A stretch of 64,000 nt of DNA from Burkholderiales bacterium (GTDB lineage: Bacteria > Pseudomonadota > Gammaproteobacteria > Burkholderiales > Burkholderiaceae_C). Both the position numbers and the translations under genes were made by a program. Location: contig JACPOK010000031.1 in NCBI GenBank assembly GCA_016191525.1, forward strand, positions 1 through 64,000. The letters run 5' to 3'. Every line of letters starts with the position of its first letter. Positions within the stretch are counted from its first letter, which is position 1. The notes under the pieces are model-generated. The model was not told the origin of the DNA and searched no databases. It worked only from the letters and a program-made list of their open reading frames with translations. Shown here in pieces: positions 40,878 through 51,549 of this stretch.

Positions 40878-40887
40878 GTCGGTGCTT

Positions 40888-43800
40888 TCATGCGGCGGCC
40901 TTCTCGCGGCGGCGCTGCAGGGCCTGCGCCCAGCCGGCGAACTTCAGGTAGATCACAGGCGTGGTGAACAGAGTGAGCACCTGGCTCACGATCAGGCCGC
41001 CCACCATGGTCACGCCCAGCGGGTGGCGCAGCTCGCTGCCCCAGCCGCTGCCCAGCATCAGGGGCAGGGCGCCCAGCAGGGCGGCCAGAGTGGTCATCAG
41101 GATGGGGCGGAAGCGCAGCAGGCTGGCCTGGTGGATGGCCTCGCGCGGCGACAGGCCCTGCTCACGCTCGGCATCCAGCGCGAAGTCGATCATCATGATG
41201 GCGTTTTTCTTGACGATGCCGATCAACAGCACGATGCCGATGATGGCAATGATGTCCAGGTCCAGCCGGCCCAGCAGCAGCGCCAGCAGCGCGCCCAGCC
41301 CGGCCGAGGGCAGGGTGGACAGGATGGTGATGGGGTGGATGTAGCTCTCATACAGCACGCCCAGCACGATGTACATGGTGACCACCGCCGCCAGTATCAG
41401 GAACAGCGTGTTGGACAGGGAAGCCTGGAAGGCCAGCGCCGCGCCCTGGAAGCTGGTCTCTATGCTGGCCGGCATGGGCGGCGAAAGCGCGGCCTGCTCG
41501 GCGCGGATGGCCTTCACCGCGTCGCCCAATGAATAGCCGCTGGCCGCGTTGAAGGAAATCGTGGCCGCCGGGAACTGCCCCACGTGGTTGACTGACAGCG
41601 ACGCAGGCCCCTCCACGATGCGCGCCACGGATGACAGCGGGATCTGCGTGCCGTTGCTGGAAGGCACGAACAGGTTGGCCAGCGCCTCCAGCCCCATCTT
41701 GTGGCGCGGCGCGATCTCCAGCACCACGCGGTACTGGTTGGACTGGGTGAACATGGTGGACACCAGCCGCTGGCCGAAGGCGTTGTACAGCGCGTTGTCG
41801 ATGCCGGCCACGTTCACGCCCAGCCGCCCGGCCGCGCCGCGGTCGATCTCGACATAGGCGCGCAGGCCCTTGTCCTGCAGGTCGCTGGCCACGTCGGCCA
41901 GCTGCGGCAGGGTGCGCAGCCGCTCCAGCAGGCGCTGCGTTCCGTCGCCCAGCGCGGCAGCGTCGGGCGAGGACAGCAGGAACTGGTATTGCGTCTTGGA
42001 AACCCGGTCTTCAATCGTCAGGTCCTGCACCGGCTGCATGAAGAGCTCGATGCCCGGCACGCTGCGGGTGGAGGCGGCGAGGCGCCGGATCACGTCGCTG
42101 GCGCTGCCTTCGCGCTGCTCGCGCGGCTTCAAGTTGATCAACATGCGGCCGGAGTTGAGCGTGGTGTTGCCGCCGTCCACGCCGATGAAGGACGACAGGC
42201 TTTCCACCGCCGGGTCTTTCAGCACCGCCTCGGCCAGCGCCTGCTGGCGCTGCGCCATGGCCTCGAACGAGGTGGCCTGCGAGGCCTCGGTGATGCCCTG
42301 GATCACCCCGGTGTCCTGCACCGGGAAAAAGCCCTTGGGCACGGCGACATACAGGAAGGCGGTGAGCGCCACGGTGATGGCGAACACCAGCAGCGTGAGG
42401 CCGCTGCGGTCCAGCACCCAGTGCAGCATCACGCCGTAGCGGCTGATCATGTTGTCGAACATCCGCCCCGTGGCGCGGTACAGGCGGCCATGGCTTTCTT
42501 CCGGCGTGTGGCGCAGCAGCCGGGCGCACAGCATGGGCGTGAGCGTGAGCGAGACCACGGCGGAGATCAGGATGGAAACGGCCAGCGTGATGGCGAATTC
42601 ATGGAACAGCCGCCCCACCACGTCGCCCATGAACAGCAGCGGGATCAGCACCGCGATCAGCGAGATGGTGAGCGAAATGATGGTGAAGCCGATCTGCTTT
42701 GCCCCTTTCAGCGCCGCCTGCAGCGGCGGCTCGCCCTGCTCCACGTAGCGGGCGATGTTCTCGATCATCACGATGGCGTCGTCCACCACGAAGCCGGTGG
42801 AAATCGTCAGCGCCATCAGCGTGAGGTTGTTGATGGAAAAGCCGGCCAGGTGCATCACCGCGAAGGTGCCGATGAGCGACAGCGGCACCGCCACGCTGGG
42901 AATCAGCGTGGCCGAGGGGCTGCGCAGGAACACAAAGATCACGGCCACCACCAGCAGCACGGCCAGCAGCAGCTCCACCTGCACGTCGTGCACCGAGGCG
43001 CGGATGGTGACGGTGCGGTCGGTGAGGATCTGCACGTCCAGCGAGGCGGGCAGTGTGCCCTGCAGCTGCGGCAGCAGGGCCTTGATGCGGTCCACCGTCT
43101 CGATCACGTTGGCGCCGGACTGGCGTTGCACGTTCAGGATGACCGAGGGCACGGTGTTGGCCCAGGCTGCCAGACGCGTGTTCTCGGCGTCGTCCACCAC
43201 CTCGGCCACTTCGGCCAGCCGCAGCGGGTTGCCGTTGCGGTAAGTGAGGATGAGGTTGCCGTAGTCGGCCGGCGAGCGCAGCTGGTCATTCGCGTCGATG
43301 GTGGAGGCGCGCGCCGCGCCGTCGAAGCTGCCCTTGGCCTGGTTGACGTTGGCGGCGTTGGTGATGACGCGCACGTCCTCCAGCGACAGGCCCGCCGCGG
43401 CCAGCGCGCCGGGGTTGACCTGGATGCGCACGGCGGGCCGGCGGCCGCCGGCGATGGCGACCAGGCCCACGCCCGGCACCTGCGAGAGCTTGGGCGCCAG
43501 CCGGTTTTCCACCAGGTCGTGGATGCGGATCACCTGCAGCGAGGGCGAGCTGATGGCCAGTGTCAGGATGGGCGCGTCCGCCGGGTTGAACTTGCGGTAG
43601 GTTGGCGGCATCGGCAAGTCGGCCGGCAGCAGGTTGCTGCCCGCGTTGATGGCCGCCTGCACCTGCTGCTCGGCCACGTCGAGCGTGATGTCCAGCGAGA
43701 AGCGCAGCGTGATGATGGAAGCGCCGCCGGAGCTGATCGACGACATCTGGTTCAGCCCGGGCATCTGGCCGAACTGGCGTTCCAGCGGCGCGGTGACGGC

Positions 43801-43983
43801 GGAGGTCATCACGTCGGGGCTGGCGCCGGGGTACAGCGTGGTGATCTGGATGGTGGGGTAGTCCACCTCGGGCAGCGCCGACAGCGGCAGCACCCGCCAG
43901 GCGAGCATGCCCGCGATCAGGATGGCCACCATCAGCAGTGACGTGGCCACCGGGCGCAGGATGAAAAGGCGCGACAGGTTCAT
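40888..43983 (-). CDS. RND efflux permease (MdtB-like)
   Basis: 1031 aa; [53 protein letters not shown]. Confidence 0.95.
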   Translation of the reverse strand: MNLSRLFILRPVATSLLMVAILIAGMLAWRVLPLSALPEVDYPTIQITTLYPGASPDVMTSAVTAPLERQFGQMPGLNQMSSISSGGASIITLRFSLDITLDVAEQQVQAAINAGSNLLPADLPMPPTYRKFNPADAPILTLAISSPSLQVIRIHDLVENRLAPKLSQVPGVGLVAIAGGRRPAVRIQVNPGALAAAGLSLEDVRVITNAANVNQAKGSFDGAARASTIDANDQLRSPADYGNLILTYRNGNPLRLAEVAEVVDDAENTRLAAWANTVPSVILNVQRQSGANVIETVDRIKALLPQLQGTLPASLDVQILTDRTVTIRASVHDVQVELLLAVLLVVAVIFVFLRSPSATLIPSVAVPLSLIGTFAVMHLAGFSINNLTLMALTISTGFVVDDAIVMIENIARYVEQGEPPLQAALKGAKQIGFTIISLTISLIAVLIPLLFMGDVVGRLFHEFAITLAVSILISAVVSLTLTPMLCARLLRHTPEESHGRLYRATGRMFDNMISRYGVMLHWVLDRSGLTLLVFAITVALTAFLYVAVPKGFFPVQDTGVIQGITEASQATSFEAMAQRQQALAEAVLKDPAVESLSSFIGVDGGNTTLNSGRMLINLKPREQREGSASDVIRRLAASTRSVPGIELFMQPVQDLTIEDRVSKTQYQFLLSSPDAAALGDGTQRLLERLRTLPQLADVASDLQDKGLRAYVEIDRGAAGRLGVNVAGIDNALYNAFGQRLVSTMFTQSNQYRVVLEIAPRHKMGLEALANLFVPSSNGTQIPLSSVARIVEGPASLSVNHVGQFPAATISFNAASGYSLGDAVKAIRAEQAALSPPMPASIETSFQGAALAFQASLSNTLFLILAAVVTMYIVLGVLYESYIHPITILSTLPSAGLGALLALLLGRLDLDIIAIIGIVLLIGIVKKNAIMMIDFALDAEREQGLSPREAIHQASLLRFRPILMTTLAALLGALPLMLGSGWGSELRHPLGVTMVGGLIVSQVLTLFTTPVIYLKFAGWAQALQRRREKAAA

Positions 43984-44008
43984 GGGTGCGGTGCGCGGGC
44001 GGCGCGGT

Positions 44009-45598
44009 TCAACCGCCGCCCGATTCCTGCTGCTGGCGCCGGCGCTCGCGCAGCTTCTCGATGAATTCCTTGCGCTGCTCGGGATTCATCTTCATGAAGC
44101 GCTCCTGCACTTCGGGTGGCAGGCGGTCCAGCCAGGGCGGGCGCTCACCGGGGGGCGTCGCGGCTGCGCCGCCGGGCGCGGCTGCGCCGCCGGGCGCGGG
44201 TTTGGCGGCGGCCGCCGGTTTGGGAGCGCCGCCTTCCGGTGCGGGCGGTGCGGCCGGCGCGGAGCCGGCCTTTTCCTTGTCCTTCTTTTCCCTGGGCGGG
44301 GAGCTGCCCGCCGCGGATGACGGCGCGCGCCGCTGCGGCGCTTCACCGCCCGCACCGGGGGCGCGGGGCGCTGGCAGCGGCGTGATCGTTTCCACCTTGG
44401 CGCCTTCGCGCAGGCGGTCGGCACCGTCGGTCACGACTTTCTCGCCCGGACTCACTTCACCCTGCACACTCATCCAGTCGCCGTCGACCACGCCGGGGCG
44501 CACGCCGCGCACCGTGACGGTGTTGTCTTCCTTCACCACATACACAAAGGCGCCGCGCGCGCCGCGCTGCAGCGCCGTCACCGGCACCGCCACTGAATCG
44601 GCCAGCGTTTCCAGCTGCAGCCTGATGTTGACGAACTGGTTGGGGAACAGGGTGCCTTCGGCGTTGGCGAATTCGGCCTTGAGCTTGATGGTGCCGGTGA
44701 CCGGGTCGATCGCGTTGTCGGTGGTGCTCACCTTGCCCAGCGCCAGCCGGCTGCGCTGCTCGCGGTCCCAGGCCTCCACCGCCAGCGGCTCGCCGGCGCG
44801 CAGGCGCGCGCTGATGCGCGGCAGCAGCGCCTCGGGCACGGCGAACACCACGCTGATCGGCTGCGTCTGCGTGATGCTGACGATGCCGGCCGCGTCGCCG
44901 GCGCGCACCAGGTTGCCCAGGTCGGCCTGCTTCAGCCCCAGCCGCCCGCTGATGGGTGCGGTGACCTTGGTGTACGACAGCATCAGGCGCGCGTTGTCCA
45001 CCGCCGCCTGGTTCACCTGCGCCGTGCCCTGCAGCTGGCGCACCAGCGCTTCCTGCGTGTCCACCTGCTGGCGCGCAATGGAGTCGCGCGAAGCCAGGTC
45101 CTTGTAGCGGTCCAGGTCCAGCTGCGCATTGCGCAGCTGCGCCTGGTCGCGCGCCAGCTGGCCCTGTGCCTGCGCCAGCGCCACTTCAAAGGCACGCGGG
45201 TCGATCTCGGCCAGCAGCTGGCCGGCGCGGACCTGGTCGCCCTCCTTGAAGCGGATGGCGCGCAGCTCGCCGTCGACGCGGGCCCGCACCACGGCGGTGT
45301 TGAGCGCGGCGATGTTGCCGATGGCCGCGTGGATGACGCGGATGTCCTGCTTGCGCACTGTGCCCACGGTGACGGGCTGCACGCGGTTGGCGGCCGCGAA
45401 GCGGCGGCCGGCGGCCGTGCCGCTGGCCGGTAGCGCGGGCGCACTGGCGCCGGCCTGCGGGCCTGCAACGGCATCCGCCGCATCGCGCTGTGTCCACCAC
45501 CAATAGCCGCCCGCGCCCACGGCCAGAAGGCCGGCGCCGGCGGCAAGCCAGGTGCGGCGCGCGAAGGCACGCTGCCCGGGCAGTTGCGGATTCTCCAT
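44009..45598 (-). CDS. RND membrane fusion protein (MdtA-like) with Pro/Ala/Gly-rich C-terminal tail
   Basis: [58 protein letters not shown]. Confidence 0.93.
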   Translation of the reverse strand: MENPQLPGQRAFARRTWLAAGAGLLAVGAGGYWWWTQRDAADAVAGPQAGASAPALPASGTAAGRRFAAANRVQPVTVGTVRKQDIRVIHAAIGNIAALNTAVVRARVDGELRAIRFKEGDQVRAGQLLAEIDPRAFEVALAQAQGQLARDQAQLRNAQLDLDRYKDLASRDSIARQQVDTQEALVRQLQGTAQVNQAAVDNARLMLSYTKVTAPISGRLGLKQADLGNLVRAGDAAGIVSITQTQPISVVFAVPEALLPRISARLRAGEPLAVEAWDREQRSRLALGKVSTTDNAIDPVTGTIKLKAEFANAEGTLFPNQFVNIRLQLETLADSVAVPVTALQRGARGAFVYVVKEDNTVTVRGVRPGVVDGDWMSVQGEVSPGEKVVTDGADRLREGAKVETITPLPAPRAPGAGGEAPQRRAPSSAAGSSPPREKKDKEKAGSAPAAPPAPEGGAPKPAAAAKPAPGGAAAPGGAAATPPGERPPWLDRLPPEVQERFMKMNPEQRKEFIEKLRERRRQQQESGGG

Positions 45599-45716
45599 GG
45601 AGCCCCTCGTTATCTTTTGTTATCAAGGCGATTATTGGCGGGCCGTCGCGCATTTGCACGGCCTGCGGGCAAATTTACCGCCCTTTTACCGGGGCGGACT
45701 TCGCTATCCTGCGGCC

Positions 45717-46457
45717 ATGACCCCAGCCGACATCGAATCCATCGAACGGGCCACGCTGGCCGCCGTATCGCCGCAATCCGTCGAGGAGTTTCCCGGGTGG
45801 CTGCTGCCTTTTGACAGCGGCACCGTGGGCCGCGCGAGGAGTGCTGTTCCGCTGCGCCACGCCGCGCAGGACGCATCGCTGCTGGGGCAAATCGAGTCGC
45901 GCTACCGGGAGCGCGGGCTGCCCGCTGAATTTCGCCTGCCGGCAACGACGGATTTCTCCGCCTGGTGCGTTGAACTGCGGGCACGGGGGTACCAGCGCAC
46001 GCAACCCACCCTGGTGCAGGTCGCCGCCACGCAGGACGTGCGCGGCGTGTCCACCCACGCCCCCGCGCAAGTGGATGAAGCACCCGACGAAGCCTGGGCC
46101 GCGGTGTTCCTGGGCGAAGGCTTTGACCCGGTGGATGGTGCCAGCCGGGTCGCGGCCCTGAGCCGCGCGCCGGGGTCCCTCTTTGCAAGCGTGCGCCAGG
46201 GCGGCAAGGTGCTGGCCGGCGGCGCGGGCGCGTTCGCGCAGGGCTGGGCCAGCGTGCATGGCATGCGCACGGCGCAGTCGCATCGCGGCCAGGGGCTGGC
46301 CGGCCGCGTGCTGGCGGGCCTGGCCGATGCGGCGCTGAAGCGCGGATACACCAGGACTTTCCTGCAGGTCGATGCGCAGAACGCGCCGGCGATCGCGCTG
46401 TACAAGCGCGCAGGTTTCGAAACCGCCTGGACCTACGAATACTGGCGCAAGCCCTGA
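45717..46457 (+). CDS. GNAT-family N-acetyltransferase
   Basis: C-terminal MRTAQSHRGQGLAGRVLAGLADAALKRGYTRTFLQVDAQNAPAIALYKRAGFETAWTYEYW. Confidence 0.88.
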   Translation: MTPADIESIERATLAAVSPQSVEEFPGWLLPFDSGTVGRARSAVPLRHAAQDASLLGQIESRYRERGLPAEFRLPATTDFSAWCVELRARGYQRTQPTLVQVAATQDVRGVSTHAPAQVDEAPDEAWAAVFLGEGFDPVDGASRVAALSRAPGSLFASVRQGGKVLAGGAGAFAQGWASVHGMRTAQSHRGQGLAGRVLAGLADAALKRGYTRTFLQVDAQNAPAIALYKRAGFETAWTYEYWRKP

Positions 46458-46474
46458 GCCGGAAAGGCCAACGG

Positions 46475-47257
46475 CTACACCGGCACCGTGTAGTTCAGCG
46501 TCATCCGCCCGCCGTCCACCACCACGATCTCGCCGGTGATGTAGCTGGCGGCGTCGCTGGCCAGGAAGGCCACGGCGTCGGCGATCTCGTGCGGCTCGCC
46601 CAGACGCTTCATCGGTGTGCGGCTCATGATGCGGGCCTTGGCTTCCTCGCTGGTCAGCACCGCCTTGGCGGCCAGTTCGGTGGCGATGGTGCCCGGCGCC
46701 ACCGCGTTCACGCGGATGCCCTTGTCGGCCAGCGCCAGCGCCATCACGCGCGTGAGCTGGTTGATGCCGCCCTTGCTGACGTTGTAGCTGGCGATGGTGG
46801 GAATGGTGAGCGTGCCATTGACCGAGCTCATGTTGACGATGGAGCCCTTGCCCGCCTTGGCCATTTCGCGGGCAACGGCCTGGCCCACCAGGAATGAACC
46901 CTTGAGGTTGACGCGCAGCACGGCGTCGAAATCGGCCTCGGTGATGTCCAGGAAATCGGAAGCCTTGAAGATGCCGGCGTTGTTGACCAGCACGTCGATG
47001 CGGCCGTAGGCCTGCATGGCCGCGGCCACCAGCGCGTCGGCCTGGGACTTGTCGCCCACGTCGCAGTGCACGTACAGCGCGCCCAGTTCGGTGGCCAGCG
47101 CCTGGCCGCGCGCATCGTCCACGTCGGCGATGACAACTTTCGCGCCCTCGCGTGCGAAGCGGCGGGCGCAGGCCTCGCCGATGCCCTGCGAGCCGCCGGT
47201 GACGATGCAGGTGCGGCCGGCCAGGCCGAAGGAGATGGCTGGATTCGTGTCGCTCAT
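46475..47257 (-). CDS. Short-chain dehydrogenase/reductase (sugar dehydrogenase candidate)
   Basis: TGGSQGIGEACARRFA, NNAGIF, YNVSKGGINQLTR; ATG overlaps the dgoA stop. Confidence 0.93.
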   Translation of the reverse strand: MSDTNPAISFGLAGRTCIVTGGSQGIGEACARRFAREGAKVVIADVDDARGQALATELGALYVHCDVGDKSQADALVAAAMQAYGRIDVLVNNAGIFKASDFLDITEADFDAVLRVNLKGSFLVGQAVAREMAKAGKGSIVNMSSVNGTLTIPTIASYNVSKGGINQLTRVMALALADKGIRVNAVAPGTIATELAAKAVLTSEEAKARIMSRTPMKRLGEPHEIADAVAFLASDAASYITGEIVVVDGGRMTLNYTVPV

Positions 47258-47892
47258 GCCCTCATGGTACCGGCGGCGGCGGCCATGAAGTCAAGCGCGT
47301 TTTGGCCCGCAACAGCGGCATCCATGCCCGGCTTGTACAGCGCCGAGCCGATGCCAAAGCCGCTGGCACCGGCCGCGCGGTAGGCCGCCATGTTGGCGGG
47401 CGTGATGCCGCCCACCGGCAGCAGCAGCGCATCGGCGGGCAGCACGGCGCGCATCGCCTTCACGCCTGCCGGCGGGATCATTTCCGCGGGGAACAGTTTC
47501 AGCCCGGCGGCGCCCTCGGCCAGCGCGGCAAAGGCCTCGCTTGGCGTCATCACGCCGGGCAGGCAGACCAGGCCCAGCCGCACCGCTTCGCGCACCACAC
47601 CAGCATCGAAATTGGGCGAGACGATGAGGCGGCCGCCGACCGCATGCACTTCGCGCACTTGCGTTGCGTTGAGCACCGTGCCGGCGCCGATCAACAGGTG
47701 CGGAAATGCCGCCGCCAGCGCGGCGATGCTCTGCAGCGGCCGGGGCGAATTGAGCGGCACCTCGATCAGCCGGAAACCGCTGGCGGCGAGCGCCTGCACC
47801 ACCGCGGGCGATTCCTCGGGTGTGATGCCGCGCAGGATGGCGACCAGGGGCGCCGCCTTCAGCGCGGCATGGAATTCGTCGATGAGCGTCAT
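47254..47892 (-). CDS. dgoA: 2-dehydro-3-deoxy-6-phosphogalactonate aldolase
   Basis: LVAILRGITPEESPAVVQALAASGFRLIEVPLNSP, LLIGAGTVLN, GLKLFPAEM. Trimmed from the 673-aa ORF. Confidence 0.92.
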   Translation of the reverse strand: MTLIDEFHAALKAAPLVAILRGITPEESPAVVQALAASGFRLIEVPLNSPRPLQSIAALAAAFPHLLIGAGTVLNATQVREVHAVGGRLIVSPNFDAGVVREAVRLGLVCLPGVMTPSEAFAALAEGAAGLKLFPAEMIPPAGVKAMRAVLPADALLLPVGGITPANMAAYRAAGASGFGIGSALYKPGMDAAVAGQNALDFMAAAAGTMRA

Positions 47893-48785
47893 GCCTGTTG
47901 TCCTTGCAGTGTGCGGGCGATGGCCCACAGGCCGCGCCAGGTGGCTTCGGAGCCCACGCGGCGCGAGGTGATGCCGCGCTCGGCCAGCGCCAGTTCGTAG
48001 CGCAGCGTCAATGCGCTGGAGCCGATGATCACCACCTGCCGGCCGGCATCCAGCTGCTGCGAGCGCAGTTCCTCGCCGATCGCCAGGCCCGACAGGTAGC
48101 TGGGCAGCGCGGCTTCGGGCATGCGGCCAAAGAGGGCCAGCGTGCGCGCGCTGAAGGCCGCGTGCAGCAGGTTGGCGCTGCGGCGGGCATGGTCCAGGCC
48201 CTGGCGGAAGGCACCTTCGTGCAGCTCGCCGTCGTCCTGCGGCATGGTGCGGCCCAGGATGGAGTGCTGGCGCAGCAGGGCGTAGAACTCGCCCGTCATG
48301 AAGGTGGAAAAGCGTTCGATGCGCCCGCCCGCGGCGCGCACCCACTTGCTGTGCGTGCCGGGCAGCACGAACAGGCCGCCCTCCAGCCCCAGCAGGTCCA
48401 TCGCGCCGAACACCTGCGTTTCCTCGCCGCGCATGACGTCGGGCACGCCGTGGTCTTCGCAGCTCATGCCGGGCACGATGGCGATGCGATCCAGTTCCAC
48501 CCAGGCCAGTTGCGAGGCGATTTCCGCGAAGCCCGCGGGACAGGGGCAGTAGGGCGCTTCCAGCCAGCCCTGGCGGCTGCCGACCATCCCGCACAAGAGG
48601 TAAAAAGTGCCTGCGGAGCGCATCCACTGTGCGTTGGCAGCTATCAAAAGAGGAGCAAATCCGCCGGGCTCGACGGTCAGGATGCCGCGCGCGGAGGCGT
48701 ATTCCTCGAGCACTTTGCCGTCTTCGCCCAGCAGCGCGGCGCGCAGCGACGAGGTACCCCAGTCCACCGCGACCAGCGGCCTCAC
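47889..48785 (-). CDS. dgoK: 2-dehydro-3-deoxygalactonokinase
   Basis: VAVDWGTSSLRAALL, CGMVGSRQGWLEAPYCPCPA, DVMRGEETQVFGA, LPGTHSKWV. Confidence 0.92.
   Translation of the reverse strand: MRPLVAVDWGTSSLRAALLGEDGKVLEEYASARGILTVEPGGFAPLLIAANAQWMRSAGTFYLLCGMVGSRQGWLEAPYCPCPAGFAEIASQLAWVELDRIAIVPGMSCEDHGVPDVMRGEETQVFGAMDLLGLEGGLFVLPGTHSKWVRAAGGRIERFSTFMTGEFYALLRQHSILGRTMPQDDGELHEGAFRQGLDHARRSANLLHAAFSARTLALFGRMPEAALPSYLSGLAIGEELRSQQLDAGRQVVIIGSSALTLRYELALAERGITSRRVGSEATWRGLWAIARTLQGQQA
48604..48660 (-). repeat. Interspersed palindromic repeat, copy C, inside dgoK and translated in frame
   Basis: Minus strand tttgctcctcttttgatagctgccaacgcacagtggatgcgctccgcaggcacttttt = FAPLLIAANAQWMRSAGTFY. 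Plus strand gcgcatccactgtgcgttggcagctatcaaaagaggagcaaa matches copy A. Confidence 0.6.
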
Positions 48786-49711
48786 AGCAAGGCCCTGACT
48801 TGATCCGGGCGTGGCAGCGGCGCCACCGCGCCGAAGCCCTGCACCGCGAGCGCGGCCGCCGCATTGGCATAGCGCCCGGCGTCGAACACCGAATCTCCCA
48901 AGGCCATGCGCGCCAGCAGGTTGCCGCAGAAGCAGTCACCTGCGCCGGTGGCATCGACCAGCTGAACCCGGTGCGGTGCGATGCGCCGGCGTGTGCCGCC
49001 GTCGCTGGCCAGCGCGCCTTCGCCGCCCAGCTTGAGCACCACGGTCTTCGCGCCGCCGCGGTGCCCCCAGTCCACCACCGCATCGGGATCAGACAGGCCG
49101 GTGAGTGTGGTGATGTCTTCCAGGCTGGGCAGGAAGATGTCGCACAGGGCGATGGCCGCGGCTGTTGCTTCGCGCGCGCTTTCCAGCGTCCAGAGCTTGA
49201 GCCGCAGGTTGGAGTCGAACGACACCAGGGTGCCGGCCTCGCGCGCCAGATGCATGGCCGCCAATGCGGTTTCACATGCAGAAGGCGAGATCGCCAGTGA
49301 AATGCCCGAGACGTGCAGGATGCGCGCGGCGCGGATGGCTTGCGCCGTGCCGCTTTCTTCCAGCCACTGCGGCGTCATGCGGGCGGCCGCGGAGCCGGCG
49401 CGCATGTAGCTGAACTCATGGCCCTGCGGGCCGTGGGTGACGAAATAGATGCCGGTGGGCGCCTGCGCATCGCGCTGCACGGTTTGTGCATGGACGCCTT
49501 CGTGCTCCCACAGGCCCAGCAGTTCGCGGCCGAACCTGTCGTTGCCCACCCGCGTTAGGTAGGCGGCGCGGGCGCCCGCGCGGGAAGCGGCGATCACCGC
49601 GTTGCTGGTGTCGCCGCCAAAGCCCTGCAGGTAGCGCGGCTGGCCCGCTTCAGTCTGGTTGAATTCCAGCATGCCCTCGCCGAGGGCAGCCACATCGAAT
49701 GTCTTGTCCAT
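48782..49711 (-). CDS. kdgK: PfkB-family sugar kinase (2-dehydro-3-deoxygluconokinase-like)
   Basis: ALGEGMLEFNQ, GGDTSNAVIAASRAGA, VDATGAGDCFCGNLLARMALG. Confidence 0.88.
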   Translation of the reverse strand: MDKTFDVAALGEGMLEFNQTEAGQPRYLQGFGGDTSNAVIAASRAGARAAYLTRVGNDRFGRELLGLWEHEGVHAQTVQRDAQAPTGIYFVTHGPQGHEFSYMRAGSAAARMTPQWLEESGTAQAIRAARILHVSGISLAISPSACETALAAMHLAREAGTLVSFDSNLRLKLWTLESAREATAAAIALCDIFLPSLEDITTLTGLSDPDAVVDWGHRGGAKTVVLKLGGEGALASDGGTRRRIAPHRVQLVDATGAGDCFCGNLLARMALGDSVFDAGRYANAAAALAVQGFGAVAPLPRPDQVRALL

Positions 49712-51445
49712 TCAATGATTGTCGCGCGGCACGAAGGAGCCGCGTTTGCCCACCAGGAAGTCCAGGTCCACGCCTTCGTCGGCCTGCAGCACGTGGTCGA
49801 CGTACAGTTTCCAGTAGCCGGATTTCAGCGGCGGTTCGGGCGGCTGCCAGGTCGAGAGGCGGCGCGCGAGTTCTTCGTCGCTGATGTCCAGGTGCAGGCG
49901 GCGCTTGGGCACGTCCAGCTCAATCATGTCGCCGTTCTGCACCACGGCCAGCGGCCCGCCCGCGGCGGCTTCAGGCGCCGTGTGCAGCACGACGGTGCCG
50001 TAAGCCGTGCCGCTCATGCGCGCGTCGCTGATGCGGACCATGTCGGTGATGCCCTTGCGCAGCACCTTGGGCGGCAGCGGCATGTTGCCCACCTCGGCCA
50101 TGCCGGGGTAGCCCTTGGGGCCGCAGTTCTTGAGCACCAGCACGCAGTTCTCGTCCACGTCCAGGTTCTCGTCGTCGATGCGCTTGTGGAAGTCCTCGAT
50201 ATTCTCGAACACCACGGCGCGCCCCTTGTGCACCATCAGCTGCGGCGTGGCGGCGCTGGGCTTGATCACCGCGCCGCGCGGCGCCAGGTTGCCGCGCAGC
50301 ACGGCGATGCCGGCGTTGGGCTTGAACGGCTCGGCGAAAGTCTTGATGACGCGCGGGTCGTAGTTCTGCGCGCCCTCGAAGTTCTCGGCCACCGTCTTGC
50401 CGCTGGCGGTGACGATACCGGTGTGCAGCAGGTGGGCGATTTCCTTCATCACCACCGGCAGGCCGCCGGCGTAGCAGAAGTCTTCCATCAGGTGCTGGCC
50501 CGAGGGCTGCAGGTTCAACAGGCACGGCAGTTCGCTGGCCAGCTTGTCGAAGTCTTCGATGGTCAGCTCCACGCCGATGCGCCGGGCGATGGCGACCAGG
50601 TGGATCACCGCGTTGGTGGAGCCGCCGATGGCGGCCAGCACGCGGATGGCGTTCTCGAAGGCTTCGCGCGTGAGGATGGTGGACAGCTTCTGGTCCGTGT
50701 GCACCATCTCCACGATGCGGCGCCCCGCATTGCGCGCCAGCACGTTGCGCCGGCCATCGACCGCCGGGTAGGCCGCGTTGCCGGGCAGGCCAAGGCCCAG
50801 CGCCTCCACCATGCTGGCCATCGTGGACGCGGTGCCCATGGTCATGCAGTGGCCATGGCTGCGGTGCATGCAGCTTTCGGCCTCGAAGAAATCGGCCAGC
50901 TTGAGCGTGCCGGCGCGCACCTGCTCGCTCATGCTCCATACGCCGGTGCCCGAGCCGAGTTCCTGGCCGCGCCACTTGCCGTTGAGCATGGGCCCGCCGG
51001 AAACACCGATGGTGGGCAGGTCCACGCTGGAAGCGCCCATCACCAGCGAGGGCGTGGTCTTGTCGCAGCCCATCAGCAGCACCACGCCGTCGATGGGATT
51101 GCCCCGGATGCTCTCTTCCACGTCCATCGACGCCAGGTTGCGGTACAGCATGGCGGTGGGCCGCAGCATGGTCTCGCCCAGCGACATGACGGGGAATTCC
51201 AGCGGGAAGCCGCCGGCTTCGTACACGCCGATCTTGACCTGCTCGGCCAGCGTGCGGAAGTGGCTGTTGCAGGGCGTGAGCTCGCTGAAGGTGTTGCAGA
51301 TGCCGATCACGGGGCGGCCGTCGAACTGGTCGTGCGGCACGCCCTTGCCCTTGACCCAGCTGCGGTAGGCGAAGCCGTCGCGGTCCTGGCGGCCGAACCA
51401 CTGCTGGCTGCGGAGTTCTTCGGGTTTCTTGCGGGGAGGGGCCAT
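49712..51445 (-). CDS. IlvD/Edd-family sugar-acid dehydratase (arabonate/galactonate/xylonate dehydratase-like)
   Basis: 577 aa; VIGICNTFSELTPCNSHFR, LLMGCDKTTPSLVMGASSVDLPTI, SDARMSGTAYGTVVLHTAPEAAAGG. Confidence 0.9.
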   Translation of the reverse strand: MAPPRKKPEELRSQQWFGRQDRDGFAYRSWVKGKGVPHDQFDGRPVIGICNTFSELTPCNSHFRTLAEQVKIGVYEAGGFPLEFPVMSLGETMLRPTAMLYRNLASMDVEESIRGNPIDGVVLLMGCDKTTPSLVMGASSVDLPTIGVSGGPMLNGKWRGQELGSGTGVWSMSEQVRAGTLKLADFFEAESCMHRSHGHCMTMGTASTMASMVEALGLGLPGNAAYPAVDGRRNVLARNAGRRIVEMVHTDQKLSTILTREAFENAIRVLAAIGGSTNAVIHLVAIARRIGVELTIEDFDKLASELPCLLNLQPSGQHLMEDFCYAGGLPVVMKEIAHLLHTGIVTASGKTVAENFEGAQNYDPRVIKTFAEPFKPNAGIAVLRGNLAPRGAVIKPSAATPQLMVHKGRAVVFENIEDFHKRIDDENLDVDENCVLVLKNCGPKGYPGMAEVGNMPLPPKVLRKGITDMVRISDARMSGTAYGTVVLHTAPEAAAGGPLAVVQNGDMIELDVPKRRLHLDISDEELARRLSTWQPPEPPLKSGYWKLYVDHVLQADEGVDLDFLVGKRGSFVPRDNH

Positions 51446-51479
51446 CGTTCTGTCTCCTGGGTATTGCTGATTTCAGGCA

Positions 51480-51495
51480 ATAATATTATCGTAAT
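51480..51495. promoter_or_regulatory. AT-rich palindromic region in divergent promoter (ataatattat; atta-tcg-taat)
   Basis: Two overlapping palindromes between the dehydratase and Bug gene. Confidence 0.4.
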
Positions 51496-51507
51496 ATGTT
51501 TGGCGCA

Positions 51508-51532
51508 GCCGGGAAATCCCGGCACTTTTTTT
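51508..51532 (+). terminator. Intrinsic-terminator-like hairpin in the leader of the Bug receptor gene
   Basis: gccggg-aaat-cccggc followed by acttttttt, 18 bp before the ATG at 51550. Confidence 0.6.
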
Positions 51533-51549
51533 CTTCCGGAGACAACACC

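Noticed and set aside
38064-40967. 967-aa plus-strand ORF opposite the RND-OMF gene
   Set aside because: Antisense shadow ORF of a high-GC gene: His/Arg/Gln/Gly-rich translation with no domain; the opposite strand encodes a clear RND permease.
41701-43941. 746-aa plus-strand ORF opposite the MdtB-like gene
   Set aside because: Same antisense GC-skew artefact.
47254-49275. 673-aa ORF ending in the dgoA aldolase
   Set aside because: Only the last 212 residues (from ATG 47892) are aldolase; the N-terminal part is out-of-frame read-through of dgoK and kdgK, not a fusion.
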